Shown here: positions 25,965-34,441 of the stretch, piece by piece
Position numbering within the stretch: position 1 is the first letter of the stretch
Layout: each line of letters begins with the position of its first letter
NCBI GenBank assembly: GCA_937915785.1
Contig: CALGGY010000164.1
Span: 1-44,262 of the forward strand
Source: an uncultured Bacteroidales bacterium
Lineage (GTDB): Bacteria; Bacteroidota; Bacteroidia; Bacteroidales; P3
Direction of reading: 5' to 3'
Length of the DNA stretch: 44,262 nt
Made by a program: the position numbers and the translations under genes
The notes under the pieces: generated by a model
Seen by the model: the letters and a program-made list of their open reading frames with translations, nothing else
Told to the model about the DNA's origin: nothing
The model's database searches: none

Positions 25965-27504
25965 CTAACGTATCTCTTTTACCAGCCTCACAGACATTCC
26001 TCTGTGGCGATGGGCATTACATGGAGTGTGGAACGAAGAAACTACGTAACTGGCCCAAATCCCTGCAAAATGCAGTTGAATGGCTGTGGTGTCGTTATAA
26101 ACCGTTGATGTCCAGTATGCACCATATTCACCTGATAAATTCACCGAGGTGTTAAAACGTTGTCCTGAGGCAGGCAGGAACACGCATCCCATGTTTTCTA
26201 AATTATACCATTGCATGGCAGTGATTACGGTGCCGAAATTGCTTGTGTCGTTTATTCTTGCCCACTGCACATCGAACATCTGAATTTTTGCGCTGTCGGG
26301 AAAAACAACAACCCCGTATATACCGTCCACCGTGGCCATAGTATATCGGGCGTTGTTTGTTCCATTCACTACTGTACCACTTGGCCGTGTGTTGACCAAA
26401 TAATCCAATTCGTTTTTCGTAAGGGTTCGCCATGCGCCCGGAATGTTGCCGCCGTTGCTTATGGCATTGTAAACACCCCAGTCGTAATTGGTGCCGGTAA
26501 TATCAGCATTGCCGTTGCCATAAACAGTGTCCAAACTTGATGTCCAATACGGGTATTTGCTGTTGTATCCGCTTGTGCCCCAGCCAAAGAGGTCTATCCA
26601 GCCGGTATAAGTGCTGCTAATCTGCCTGTTGTCGCATTTTGTGCCGCCAACATACACTGTGCCCACTCTTGCATCGCCCACGTAGTCCAATTGGCTTTCG
26701 GCGAAACGCCAAGTACCGGGAGCGGTGCCGCCGCCGGCTACAGCATGGGAGCCATTGGCGCTCCACTGCAAATTGCCTTGGGCGAAACGCACCTGTTTGG
26801 TTGCAGATACAGAGAACCTGCCGGGTAGCACCCGTCGGGATAGTGGGTGAACGGCAATCTGATATCGCAGCTTGCGTCTATCGGCAGTTCCATTGTAACG
26901 CTTTCCAGCATTGTTCCTCCGCACATGGTGTAGCCTTTTATGCGCAGCACATCGCCACGATGGAAGGGATTGGCGCTCACCAGTTTTTCGAACGAATGGT
27001 CTTTTCCGTCAAGGCAAACGCTGTTTTCGCCGCCTTCCTGAGCGTTGAACAGTTTAGTGGAGCGTTGCCCCTGCTTGGAAGTTACCGATAGCACATACAT
27101 CTGCCGTTTCTGCAGCTTTATTTTGAACAGGTGACTTCCGGCATCCATATTGCCGGAGTAATTGGCCACCCGTCGGCCGGAAAGGTCGTAGATGGCTACC
27201 GACACGGGACCGCTTTCGGCAAGTTGCACGGCAGCGGTGGCCTGACCTCGGAGGGGATTGGGATATGCCTCCATGCCCAGAAGGCCGTTTTTCACATCGT
27301 TTATGCCTAACACGCTAAGTGTCAATACTGTATCGGGATATACAAGTGTTTCGCTCCAATACGAAGTGATGTTTGTAATCTCCACACTGTCGGCACGCAC
27401 ATAGCCGACATTGTTCATGCGGCCTGAAAAACGGATGTCTATGCTTTGCGACATTGCCAAAAGTGCACAAACAACTGTGGTAAAAAGACGGTTACATGTT
27501 TCAT
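25965..27504 (-). pseudogene. Frameshifted secreted protein: T9SS-tail-like domain followed by FISUMP-type domain
   Basis: The start ATG is at 27504 (MKH). A frame change within about ten codons is needed to reach the hydrophobic NRLFTTVVCALLAMSQS, which looks like a signal peptide. One frame then runs to about 26810: VRADSVEITNITSYW, then AYPNPLRGQATAAVQL and VAIYDLSGRRVANYSG, the fold of a T9SS type A sorting domain, here internal rather than terminal. A second frame change near 26815 leads to FSVSATKQVRFAQGNLQW, then GWIDLFGWGTSGYN, WRTLTKNELDYLVNTR and a final GMSVRLVKEIR. The last part is the Fibrobacter-succinogenes-major-paralogue/DUF1566-like domain common in Bacteroidales surface proteins. 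Two separate frame changes suggest a pseudogene, though sequencing errors remain possible. It lies inside a segment bounded by 80-bp direct repeats. Confidence 0.78.
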
Positions 27505-27524
27505 ATTTTCTCTTTTTTCAAAAT

Positions 27525-27689
27525 TTATAATAAGACACTCACCACCCCATTTTGCAACAAAGTGCGTGAGTCGGTAGAGTTTGGGGGAAGGCGGGCGAAA
27601 CGCTTTGGTGCGGTTTTGCCCCCGCTTATGGCAGCTGCACAGGTTATATATTTCCTCATTTTCCCGTAGCCAATCAAAGCTATTTCCAT
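27525..27689 (-). CDS. 54-residue chimeric ORF starting with dapB's first codons
   Basis: From the ATG at 27689 the first 11 residues are those of DapB (MEIALIGYGKM), encoded in repeat copy 2. The frame then continues as RKYITCAAAISGGKTAPKRF and ends NGVVSVLL at TAA 27527-27525, 20 bases before the FISUMP pseudogene start. The ATG at 27659 could be the start of an older 44-residue ORF, which the duplication has joined in frame. No family is recognised. Expression is plausible because the copied -7 box lies upstream. Confidence 0.35.
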   Translation of the reverse strand: MEIALIGYGKMRKYITCAAAISGGKTAPKRFARLPPNSTDSRTLLQNGVVSVLL

Positions 27690-27737
27690 AAATGTTTTGT
27701 GACGGTTAGTGGTTGCAAAGATACGATTTTTTTTTGG
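27657..27737. repeat. 80-bp direct repeat, copy 2 (dapB 5' end and -7 box)
   Basis: Near-identical copy of 25606-25685: two base differences and T9 instead of T8. It marks the distal side of the 1971-bp segment carrying the FISUMP pseudogene. Confidence 0.93.
27716..27723 (-). promoter_or_regulatory. Duplicated -7 element TATCTTTG
   Basis: Copy of the dapB -7 box. It could drive the 54-residue chimeric ORF and the FISUMP gene behind it. No -33 match was seen beyond the repeat edge. Confidence 0.45.
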
Positions 27738-27969
27738 GGGATTATGACGAATGAATGGTGTGATTGGTTCGAAAAGTGGCTTTTAGTGAGTCTTTATTTG
27801 ATATCGATGTATAGCAAGCATGACTGTTGCGAGGCGTATGCTTGTGCGCTCAGCGCATAAAAATGTTTTTTTGGTCGGGCAATAAAAAACTTGTACCGTG
27901 TTTTGGCAACTCGTATTGTTGATAAAGAAAACGGTTTAAGGTGCTGTTTTTTGCAAAAAGATTGGTGTG

Positions 27970-29757
27970 TCAATCCAGTTTCAATACTGCGAGGAAAGCG
28001 CTTTGCGGCACTTCCACGTTGCCCACCTGACGCATGCGTTTTTTCCCTTCCTTCTGCTTTTCGAGCAGTTTGCGCTTACGCGTGATGTCGCCGCCGTAGC
28101 ATTTGGCTGTAACGTCCTTGCGCACGGCTTTCACCGTTTCGCGGGCAATTATTTTGCTGCCAATGGCGGCTTGTATGGCCACGTCGAACTGCTGGCGTGG
28201 TATCAGGTCTTTCAATTTCTCGCACATGCGTCGGCCAAGTGGGTAGGCGTTGTCCACGTGTGTAAGTGCTGAAAGGGCATCCACGGGGTCGCCGTTGAGG
28301 AGTATCTCCAGTTTCACCAGTTTTGAAGGTTGGTAGCCGCATTGGTAATAGTCGAACGAGGCGTAGCCTTTGCTGATGCTTTTCAGTTTGTCGTAGAAAT
28401 CGAACACCACTTCGCCCAATGGCAGTTCGAAAGTTATCTCAATGCGGTCGGTGGTGAGGTACACTTGGTTTTTCAGTATGCCTCGCTTGTCGATGCACAG
28501 TTTTATTATAGCACCGATGTAGTCGGCTTTGGTTATTATCTGTGCTTTGATGTAGGGTTCTTCCACAAAGTCGATGTAGTTGGGTTCGGGCAGGCCGGAA
28601 GGGTTGTACACGTCTATAATGTCGCCGTTGGTGAGGTGTGCTTTGTACTGCACGTTGGGAACGGTGGTTATCACGTCCATGTTGAACTCTCGTTCGAGAC
28701 GTTCCTGCACTATCTCCATGTGGAGTAGTCCGAGGAAACCGCAGCGGAAGCCGAAGCCCAAAGCCAGCGACGACTCCGGCTCGAAAGTGAGGCTTGCGTC
28801 GTTGAGCTGCAGCTTTTCCAGCGAGGCACGAAGTTCCTCGTAGTCGTCGCTGTCCACGGGATACACGCCGGCAAACACCATGGGTTTCACGGCTTCGAAC
28901 CCGTCTATGGCTTTGTCGCAGGGACGTTTCACGTGAGTGATGGTGTCGCCCACCTGCACTTCTTTAGATGTTTTTATGCCGGAAATGATGTATCCCACGT
29001 CGCCGGCGGCCAGCTGTTGTCGGGGTTCCATTTTCAGTTTCAGCACGCCAATTTCGTCGGCGTTGTATTCCTTTTCGGTGTTTACAAATTTCACAAAATC
29101 GCCGGTGCGCAGGGTGCCGTTCATTATGCGGAAATACGACACTATGCCGCGGAACGAGTTGAACACCGAGTCGAAGATAAGGGCTTGCAGCGGAGCTTGG
29201 GGGTCGCCTTTGGGAGCGGGAATGCGGTTTACAATGGCGTCGAGTATGTTTTCCACGCCGTGGCCCGTTTTTGCGCTGGCGGGCAGAATGTCGTCGTGGC
29301 TGCAGCCGATAAGTTCCACTATCTGGTCGGAGACTTCCTCCACCATGGCGTTGGCAAGGTCTATCTTGTTGAGCACGGGAATTATTTCGAGGTCGTTGTC
29401 GAGGGCGAGGTAGAGGTTGGAGATGGTCTGAGCCTGAATGCCCTGGGTGGCGTCGACCACCAGCAGGGCGCCTTCGCAGGCGGCAATGGAGCGCGACACT
29501 TCGTAGGAGAAATCCACGTGGCCTGGAGTGTCGATAAGGTTGAGGAGGTATTTCTGTCCGTCCTTGGTGTATTCCATCTGAATGGCGTGGCTTTTGATGG
29601 TGATGCCGCGTTCCTTTTCAAGATCCATGTCATCGAGCACTTGGTCTTCCATGTCGCGTTGCGAAACGGTTTTTGTTACCTCGAGCAGGCGGTCGGCCAA
29701 GGTGCTTTTGCCGTGGTCTATGTGGGCTATTATGCAGAAGTTGCGTATGTTGTTCAT
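27970..29757 (-). CDS. lepA: Elongation factor 4
   Basis: 595 residues, normal for LepA. The G domain has IAHIDHGKSTLADRL (G1), DTPGHVDF (G3) and NKIDL (G4). Domains II and III follow, and the LepA-specific C-terminal domain is present with RRMCEKLKDLIPRQQFDVAIQAAIG near the end and the basic tail RKRKLLEKQKEGKKRMRQVGNVEVPQ-AF. LepA is a ribosome-associated GTPase that acts in initiation/back-translocation and improves growth under ionic or cold stress. The ATG is three bases from a long 14-bp tandem repeat, so the ribosome-binding region is the repeat itself. Confidence 0.96.
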   Translation of the reverse strand: MNNIRNFCIIAHIDHGKSTLADRLLEVTKTVSQRDMEDQVLDDMDLEKERGITIKSHAIQMEYTKDGQKYLLNLIDTPGHVDFSYEVSRSIAACEGALLVVDATQGIQAQTISNLYLALDNDLEIIPVLNKIDLANAMVEEVSDQIVELIGCSHDDILPASAKTGHGVENILDAIVNRIPAPKGDPQAPLQALIFDSVFNSFRGIVSYFRIMNGTLRTGDFVKFVNTEKEYNADEIGVLKLKMEPRQQLAAGDVGYIISGIKTSKEVQVGDTITHVKRPCDKAIDGFEAVKPMVFAGVYPVDSDDYEELRASLEKLQLNDASLTFEPESSLALGFGFRCGFLGLLHMEIVQERLEREFNMDVITTVPNVQYKAHLTNGDIIDVYNPSGLPEPNYIDFVEEPYIKAQIITKADYIGAIIKLCIDKRGILKNQVYLTTDRIEITFELPLGEVVFDFYDKLKSISKGYASFDYYQCGYQPSKLVKLEILLNGDPVDALSALTHVDNAYPLGRRMCEKLKDLIPRQQFDVAIQAAIGSKIIARETVKAVRKDVTAKCYGGDITRKRKLLEKQKEGKKRMRQVGNVEVPQSAFLAVLKLD

Positions 29758-29760
29758 ATT

Positions 29761-30018
29761 CAGTTTGCAGTTTTCAGTTTGCAGTTTTCAGTTTGCAGTT
29801 TTCAGTTTGCGGTTTTGAGTTTGCGGTTTTGAGTTTGCGGTTTTGGGTTTGCGGTTTTGAGTTTGCGGTTTTGAGTTTGCGGTTTTGAGTTTGCAGTTTT
29901 GAGTTTGTAGTTTTGAGTTTGCGGTTTTGAGTTAGTGGTTTTGGGTTTGTAGTTTTGAGTTTTCAGTTTGCAGTTTGCAGTTTTGAGTTTGCAGTTTTGA
30001 GTTGGCGGTTTGTAGTTG
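29761..30018. repeat. 14-bp (2 x 7) tandem repeat upstream of lepA
   Basis: About 18 units read on the plus strand as CAGTTTGCAGTTTT, passing gradually to GAGTTTGCGGTTTT and GAGTTTGTAGTTTT. Each unit consists of two similar heptamers (CAGTTTG, CAGTTTT). The array fills nearly the whole space between the PBP1A stop and the lepA start. Confidence 0.95.
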
Positions 30019-30047
30019 GCAAGTTATGATCTTATATTATATACGTT

Positions 30048-32309
30048 TTAGAAGTTGTATTCGTACTCGTCTTCCAGTATTTCCTGCTGGTATTTGCTGC
30101 AGTCCATTTCTACGGACAGGTTGGCGGGAGTGTCGAAATTGCCTTTGAAGAAGTTTATCTTCGGGTCTTCGTACACTTTTTTCATGTACAGTCCCCAGAT
30201 GGGCAGTGCTGCAGCGGCGCCTTGTCCGTAGGTCATGTTGTTGAAGTGTATGGAGCGCATTTCGCCGCCCACCCACACAGCTGTAACCAGTTTTGGTGTC
30301 ATGCCGATGAACCAAGCGTCGGAGTTGTTTTGAGTGGTGCCTGTTTTTCCGGCCACGGGGTAGGTGATGCCGTATTTGTAGCGCAGCCGTCCGCCGGTGC
30401 CGCCGTCCACCACGCCTTTCATCAGTTCCACGGTGAGGTAAGCCGTTTGTGCGTCGATGGCTTCGTTGCGTTCGGGGGTGAAGGTGGCCAGCACCATGCC
30501 TTTGTTGTCCTCGATGCGGGTGATAAATATTGGTTCCACGTATTCGCCCCTGTTGGGGAAAGTGGCCATGGCTCCTGCCATTTCGGCAACGGAGAGGTCG
30601 GGGGTGCCGAGGCAGATGGCCGGCACGGCCGGTATGTCGCTTTTCATGCCCATTTTGCGAACCAGCGATATCACGTCTTCGGGCGAGGTGTAGTATTTCA
30701 TAAGATATGCCGACACGTAGTTCACCGAGTTGGCCAGTGCCCATTTCAGTGTTACCATTTCGTCTTTTCGTGCGTCGGTGGAGTTTTTGGGACACCAGTC
30801 GGTACCGTCGGCGTTTTCGAAACACACTTCGGAGTTTGGCACCTGTGTGCAAGGCGTTACGCCGTTCATCATGGCGCAGGTATATACAAAGGGTTTGAAA
30901 GTGGAGCCTATCTGCCGGCGGCTTTGCGTTACGTTGTCGTATTTGAAATAGCGGTAGTTGATGCCGCCCACGTAGGCTTTCACGTGCCCGGTGCCGGGTT
31001 CAACGGACATCAGTCCGGCGTTGAGGAACGACTTGTAGTACAGCAGCGAGTCCCACGGGCTCATTATGGTGTCCTTGGCGCCTTGCCAAGTGAATACGCG
31101 CATGCTTACTTTTTCGTTGAAGGCCTTGCGTATTTCCGCATCGCTTTTGCCCTCGTCGCGCATGTTTTTGTAGCGTTCGCTCTGCCGCATGGCGCTGAGC
31201 AGGTAGGTTTCTATCTGTTTTTCCGACACTTTGACGAAAGGCGAGTGGTTTTTGCGGCGGCTCAGTTCTTTGAAAAAGGCGGGTTGTATCTCTTTGCCCA
31301 TGTGTTCGGCCACGGCCTGTTCGGCGTAGCGTTGCATGCGCGAGTCGATGGTGGTGTAAATGCGCAGGCCGTCTTTGTGCACGTCGTAGTATCCGCCGTC
31401 GGGTTTTTTGTGCTCTTTGCACCAGTCTTTCATAAAGGAGCGGATAAACTCGCGGAAATATGTGGCTTCGCCTTCGTTGTGGGTCTGCGGCGAGTAGCGG
31501 CTCATGTTTATCGGTATTGCCGCAAGGCTGTCGTATTGCTGTTGGGTGAGGTAGTCGTATTTCATCATCTGCGAGAGCACAGTGTTGCGGCGGTTGAGGG
31601 CGTTTTCGGGGTTGCGCACGGGGTTGTAGGTGGAGGGTGCTTTTAGCAGGCCTACAAGCACAGCGGCCTCTTCCACGGTGAGTTCGCCAGGGGCTTTGTC
31701 GAAAAAGGTCTTGGCGGCGGTTTTTATGCCAAAGGCGTTGCTGCCGAAATCCACGGTGTTCAGATACATGGTGAGTATTTCGTTTTTGGAGTAGTTGTGC
31801 TCCAGCTTGGCGGCCACTATCCATTCCTTGAACTTGGAATAAGCTATGCCGAGTTTCGATTTGCGTTCGCGCGGGAACAGGTTTTTGGCCAGCTGTTGGG
31901 TGATAGTGCTGCCTCCGCCCGAGCTGCTGCTGCGTCCGATGATTGTTTTTGCGAACACGCGTCCGAGGCTTCGCAGGTCTATCCCCGAATGTTCGTAGAA
32001 ACGCGCGTCCTCGGTGGCTATCAGAGCGTTGATCACGTTGGGCGATATTTCGTCGTAAGCCACGTTGGAGCGGTTTTCAACGCCAATGAAACCAAGTATC
32101 TGGCCGTCGGCGGAGATTACTTCGCTGGCAAGGTTGCTCTGCGGGTTCTCCAGTTCTTCGAAAGTGGGCATAAATCCCAGACATCCCATCGAGAGGGCGA
32201 AGAAAAACAGGAATATGAATGCCCACAGGCCTGCAAATGCCCACCACAGGCGCGAGTAGCGCCGTGTGTTTTTTTTCGGTTTCTTTTTTGTGTCTTTGTT
32301 TTGTGCCAT
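30048..32309 (-). CDS. Class A penicillin-binding protein (PBP1A-like)
   Basis: 753 residues. A basic cytoplasmic N-terminus (1-20) precedes one membrane span (about 22-44). The glycosyltransferase domain shows IATEDARFYEHSGI with catalytic Glu100 and GGSTITQQLAKNLF. The transpeptidase domain has the acyl-serine motif S469-T-F-K472, SVN (528-530) and KTGTTQ near 655. It polymerises and crosslinks peptidoglycan in the periplasm. The C-terminus is short (EDEYEYNF). It is the last gene of a holB-PSP1-gldH-PBP1A set, with 13 bp between gldH and this gene. Confidence 0.93.
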   Translation of the reverse strand: MAQNKDTKKKPKKNTRRYSRLWWAFAGLWAFIFLFFFALSMGCLGFMPTFEELENPQSNLASEVISADGQILGFIGVENRSNVAYDEISPNVINALIATEDARFYEHSGIDLRSLGRVFAKTIIGRSSSSGGGSTITQQLAKNLFPRERKSKLGIAYSKFKEWIVAAKLEHNYSKNEILTMYLNTVDFGSNAFGIKTAAKTFFDKAPGELTVEEAAVLVGLLKAPSTYNPVRNPENALNRRNTVLSQMMKYDYLTQQQYDSLAAIPINMSRYSPQTHNEGEATYFREFIRSFMKDWCKEHKKPDGGYYDVHKDGLRIYTTIDSRMQRYAEQAVAEHMGKEIQPAFFKELSRRKNHSPFVKVSEKQIETYLLSAMRQSERYKNMRDEGKSDAEIRKAFNEKVSMRVFTWQGAKDTIMSPWDSLLYYKSFLNAGLMSVEPGTGHVKAYVGGINYRYFKYDNVTQSRRQIGSTFKPFVYTCAMMNGVTPCTQVPNSEVCFENADGTDWCPKNSTDARKDEMVTLKWALANSVNYVSAYLMKYYTSPEDVISLVRKMGMKSDIPAVPAICLGTPDLSVAEMAGAMATFPNRGEYVEPIFITRIEDNKGMVLATFTPERNEAIDAQTAYLTVELMKGVVDGGTGGRLRYKYGITYPVAGKTGTTQNNSDAWFIGMTPKLVTAVWVGGEMRSIHFNNMTYGQGAAAALPIWGLYMKKVYEDPKINFFKGNFDTPANLSVEMDCSKYQQEILEDEYEYNF

Positions 32310-32322
32310 AGTGCGTTGTCTT

Positions 32323-32793
32323 TTATTTTGTGGCGTATTCTATAACAATGCCCACGTCTTTTATTCCCACAAGGCTGGTGTCGCGGGTGCCTTGCGTTAT
32401 GGCGAAGGTGTACTGTCCGGTTTGTGGGAATATCACGTTTTTGCGCAGAAAATAGCGGTTGTCCACGTATTTGCCCGATGTTTTGCCATACCATTGTCCT
32501 TCGGGGTTGGCAAGGGGGCATTCCATGGTGTCGATGGCAATGCCGCCGTCGGGGAAGGTGGTTTTTATGAACAGGAAGGTTTTGGAGTATGGGTAGTCGT
32601 TGGTGTTTCGCAGGTCCACGTAGAAGTTGAACAGGCGTTGGGTGTTGTCCACATCAACGGTGAAATATTTGGTGTCGTTCATGTGCCACCCTTCGGGGTC
32701 AACGTTTTCGTGTTCGGAGTAGTAAACGTTGCTGTTGCATGCCGCCAAAAGGCAGGCCAGTGCTATTGTCATTGTCGCTGTGCGTGGTTTCAT
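32323..32793 (-). CDS. gldH: Gliding motility lipoprotein GldH
   Basis: 156 residues. A lipoprotein signal peptide ends at the lipobox LLAAC (Cys19). The mature part contains FNFYVDLRNTNDYPYSKTFLF and DTMECPLANPEGQWYGK, followed by QTGQYTFAITQGTR, which together match GldH. GldH is an outer-membrane-associated lipoprotein needed for gliding in flavobacteria and linked to type IX secretion; in non-gliding Bacteroidales it is kept with T9SS. Its ATG overlaps the stop of the PSP1 gene by four bases (ATGA), so it is probably translationally coupled. Confidence 0.87.
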   Translation of the reverse strand: MKPRTATMTIALACLLAACNSNVYYSEHENVDPEGWHMNDTKYFTVDVDNTQRLFNFYVDLRNTNDYPYSKTFLFIKTTFPDGGIAIDTMECPLANPEGQWYGKTSGKYVDNRYFLRKNVIFPQTGQYTFAITQGTRDTSLVGIKDVGIVIEYATK

Positions 32794-34433
32794 TGCTGTT
32801 TTTGTTCGTTGTAGTTTGGTTTGTTGCCGTTGTTGCGGTTGTTGTTGCGCCGGTTGTTGCGGTTGTTCTGGTTGCGGTTGTTCTGGTTTTGGGTTTTGTT
32901 TTGGTTGTTTTTGGCGCGTTCTTGTTTTTGTTCTTTGTTTTGTTTGTTGTTGCTGTTGTTGCTGTTGCTTTCTTTTTTCCGGCCGTTGTTGTGTTCGTTT
33001 TGTTGGTGTTGATTTCCGCCGCTTTGGAGCGATATGTCGTGGCTGGTGTCGGCCATCATTTTCAGTTCGCGTTCGTATTCGGCGGTGTCGCTATTTTCGA
33101 TTATGGCGGTGCCCGATGCCAGTTCAACTTGGTAGTCTTCGAGTTGTTCGGGGTATTCTTGGCGTCGGTTCATTTCTATTATTTCCTTTACGGATTTGGC
33201 GGGAATGGCTATGAGTTCGTTTTCGCCTTCGTAGGCGTACCACATCACACCGCGCAGCACGTCGGTTTTTTTGTAGAGTCCCAGACCTTTTTTTGTCCGG
33301 ATGGGAGTGTTTGCCGGTGGGAAGTCCTTTTGGGCATCCACATACACTTTGTATTCGAAATTGAGGCAGCATTTGAGTTTGCCGCATTGTCCGGCCAGTT
33401 TCTGCGGGTTTGGCACTATTTGCTGTGCTTTGGCCACGCTTGTGGTTACTGACTGGAAATTGGTGAGCCAGGTGCAGCAGCAGAGCTCGCGTCCGCAGGT
33501 GCCTATGCCGCCCACCTTGCTGGCCTCTTGGCGCACGCCGATCTGGCGCATCTCCACGCGCACGTTGAATTCCTCGGCAAGCACTTTGATCAGGTTGCGG
33601 AAATCCACACGTTCGTCGGCGGTGTAGTAGAAAATGGCTTTGGTGCGGTCGCCTTGCATCTCCACGTCGTTGATTTTCATCACAAGGTTCTGTTCGCGGC
33701 TTATCTCGCGGGTGCGTATCAGTATGTTTTTTTCTTCCTGAATGGTTTCGGCCCATTTCTCGATGTCGCTTTTTTTTGCTCTTCTGAACAGCCGTTTGAT
33801 GCTTTCCGAGGCAGGGTCGATTTTATGCTTTTTCATGCGCAGGCGGCAGAGCTCGCCGGTGAGGCTTACAATGCCCACGTCGTGTCCTGGCATGCCTTCC
33901 ACCGCCACCACATCGCCTTCGGTAACTTCGAGTCCGTCGGGCAGGCGGAAAAATTCCTTGCGGTTGTTCTTGAAACGCACTTCCACCACATCGAAGTTGT
34001 TCTCGTTGAAGGGTTTTCGTATGTTTTTCATCCAGTTTTTGGCGTTCAGTTTGCTGCAGCTGTTCAGTTCTTGTTCGGGCACTGGTTTGTATGAGCAGGG
34101 GCAGTTGTGGCAGCCTCGGTTGAGGAATTCGGGCTCGTTGTAGGGCACGTTGTATATTTTGGGGTCCACCTCGAGGTATGCGTCCACTGAGTTTTCCTCC
34201 TGCATCAGGGGGCTGCCTTCTTCGTCTTCGTGGTCGGTAACGGGTTTGTGGTTGCGGCGCTCGGCAATAACGGCCTCAATCTCCAGCGATGAAACGTCGT
34301 CGATGTCCTGTTCCGGCGCGGTGTCGGGCATGGTGAGGCTGTTTTGGTCGTCGTTGGCGGTGGTTTCGGTATTTTCCGCATTTTCTGCGTTTTCCGTATT
34401 GTCGATGATTGGCTTTATATCGTTGTTTTCCAT
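32790..34433 (-). CDS. PSP1-domain (RicT-like) protein with Asn-rich basic tail
   Basis: 547 residues in three parts. The N-terminus (1-100) is acidic and low-complexity. The middle (about 105-420) is the PSP1/RicT module: a CHNCPCS cluster (108-114), VVEVRFKNNRKEFFR, and the Cys sets C313/C318-320 and C350/C355-356 (GTCGRELCCC, GQCGKLKCC), which in RicT-type proteins bind Fe-S clusters. The C-terminus (about 480-547) is Asn/Lys/Arg/Gln-rich, with runs such as NNRNQNNRNNRRNNNRNN, and looks disordered and possibly RNA-binding. RicT acts with RNase Y in Bacillus mRNA processing; whether this protein does so is inference. It overlaps gldH by four bases and follows holB by eight. Confidence 0.85.
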   Translation of the reverse strand: MENNDIKPIIDNTENAENAENTETTANDDQNSLTMPDTAPEQDIDDVSSLEIEAVIAERRNHKPVTDHEDEEGSPLMQEENSVDAYLEVDPKIYNVPYNEPEFLNRGCHNCPCSYKPVPEQELNSCSKLNAKNWMKNIRKPFNENNFDVVEVRFKNNRKEFFRLPDGLEVTEGDVVAVEGMPGHDVGIVSLTGELCRLRMKKHKIDPASESIKRLFRRAKKSDIEKWAETIQEEKNILIRTREISREQNLVMKINDVEMQGDRTKAIFYYTADERVDFRNLIKVLAEEFNVRVEMRQIGVRQEASKVGGIGTCGRELCCCTWLTNFQSVTTSVAKAQQIVPNPQKLAGQCGKLKCCLNFEYKVYVDAQKDFPPANTPIRTKKGLGLYKKTDVLRGVMWYAYEGENELIAIPAKSVKEIIEMNRRQEYPEQLEDYQVELASGTAIIENSDTAEYERELKMMADTSHDISLQSGGNQHQQNEHNNGRKKESNSNNSNNKQNKEQKQERAKNNQNKTQNQNNRNQNNRNNRRNNNRNNGNKPNYNEQKQQ

Positions 34434-34441
34434 TGGTTTAT

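Noticed and set aside
28933..29832. 299-codon plus-strand frame running into the repeat array
   Set aside because: Antisense to lepA; the final part merely translates the 14-bp repeat.
29761..30018. Possible CRISPR array
   Set aside because: Repeats are contiguous 14-bp units without spacers, and no cas genes are present.
30222..31646. 474-codon open frame on the plus strand
   Set aside because: Antisense to the PBP1A gene with its catalytic motifs; shadow of codon usage.
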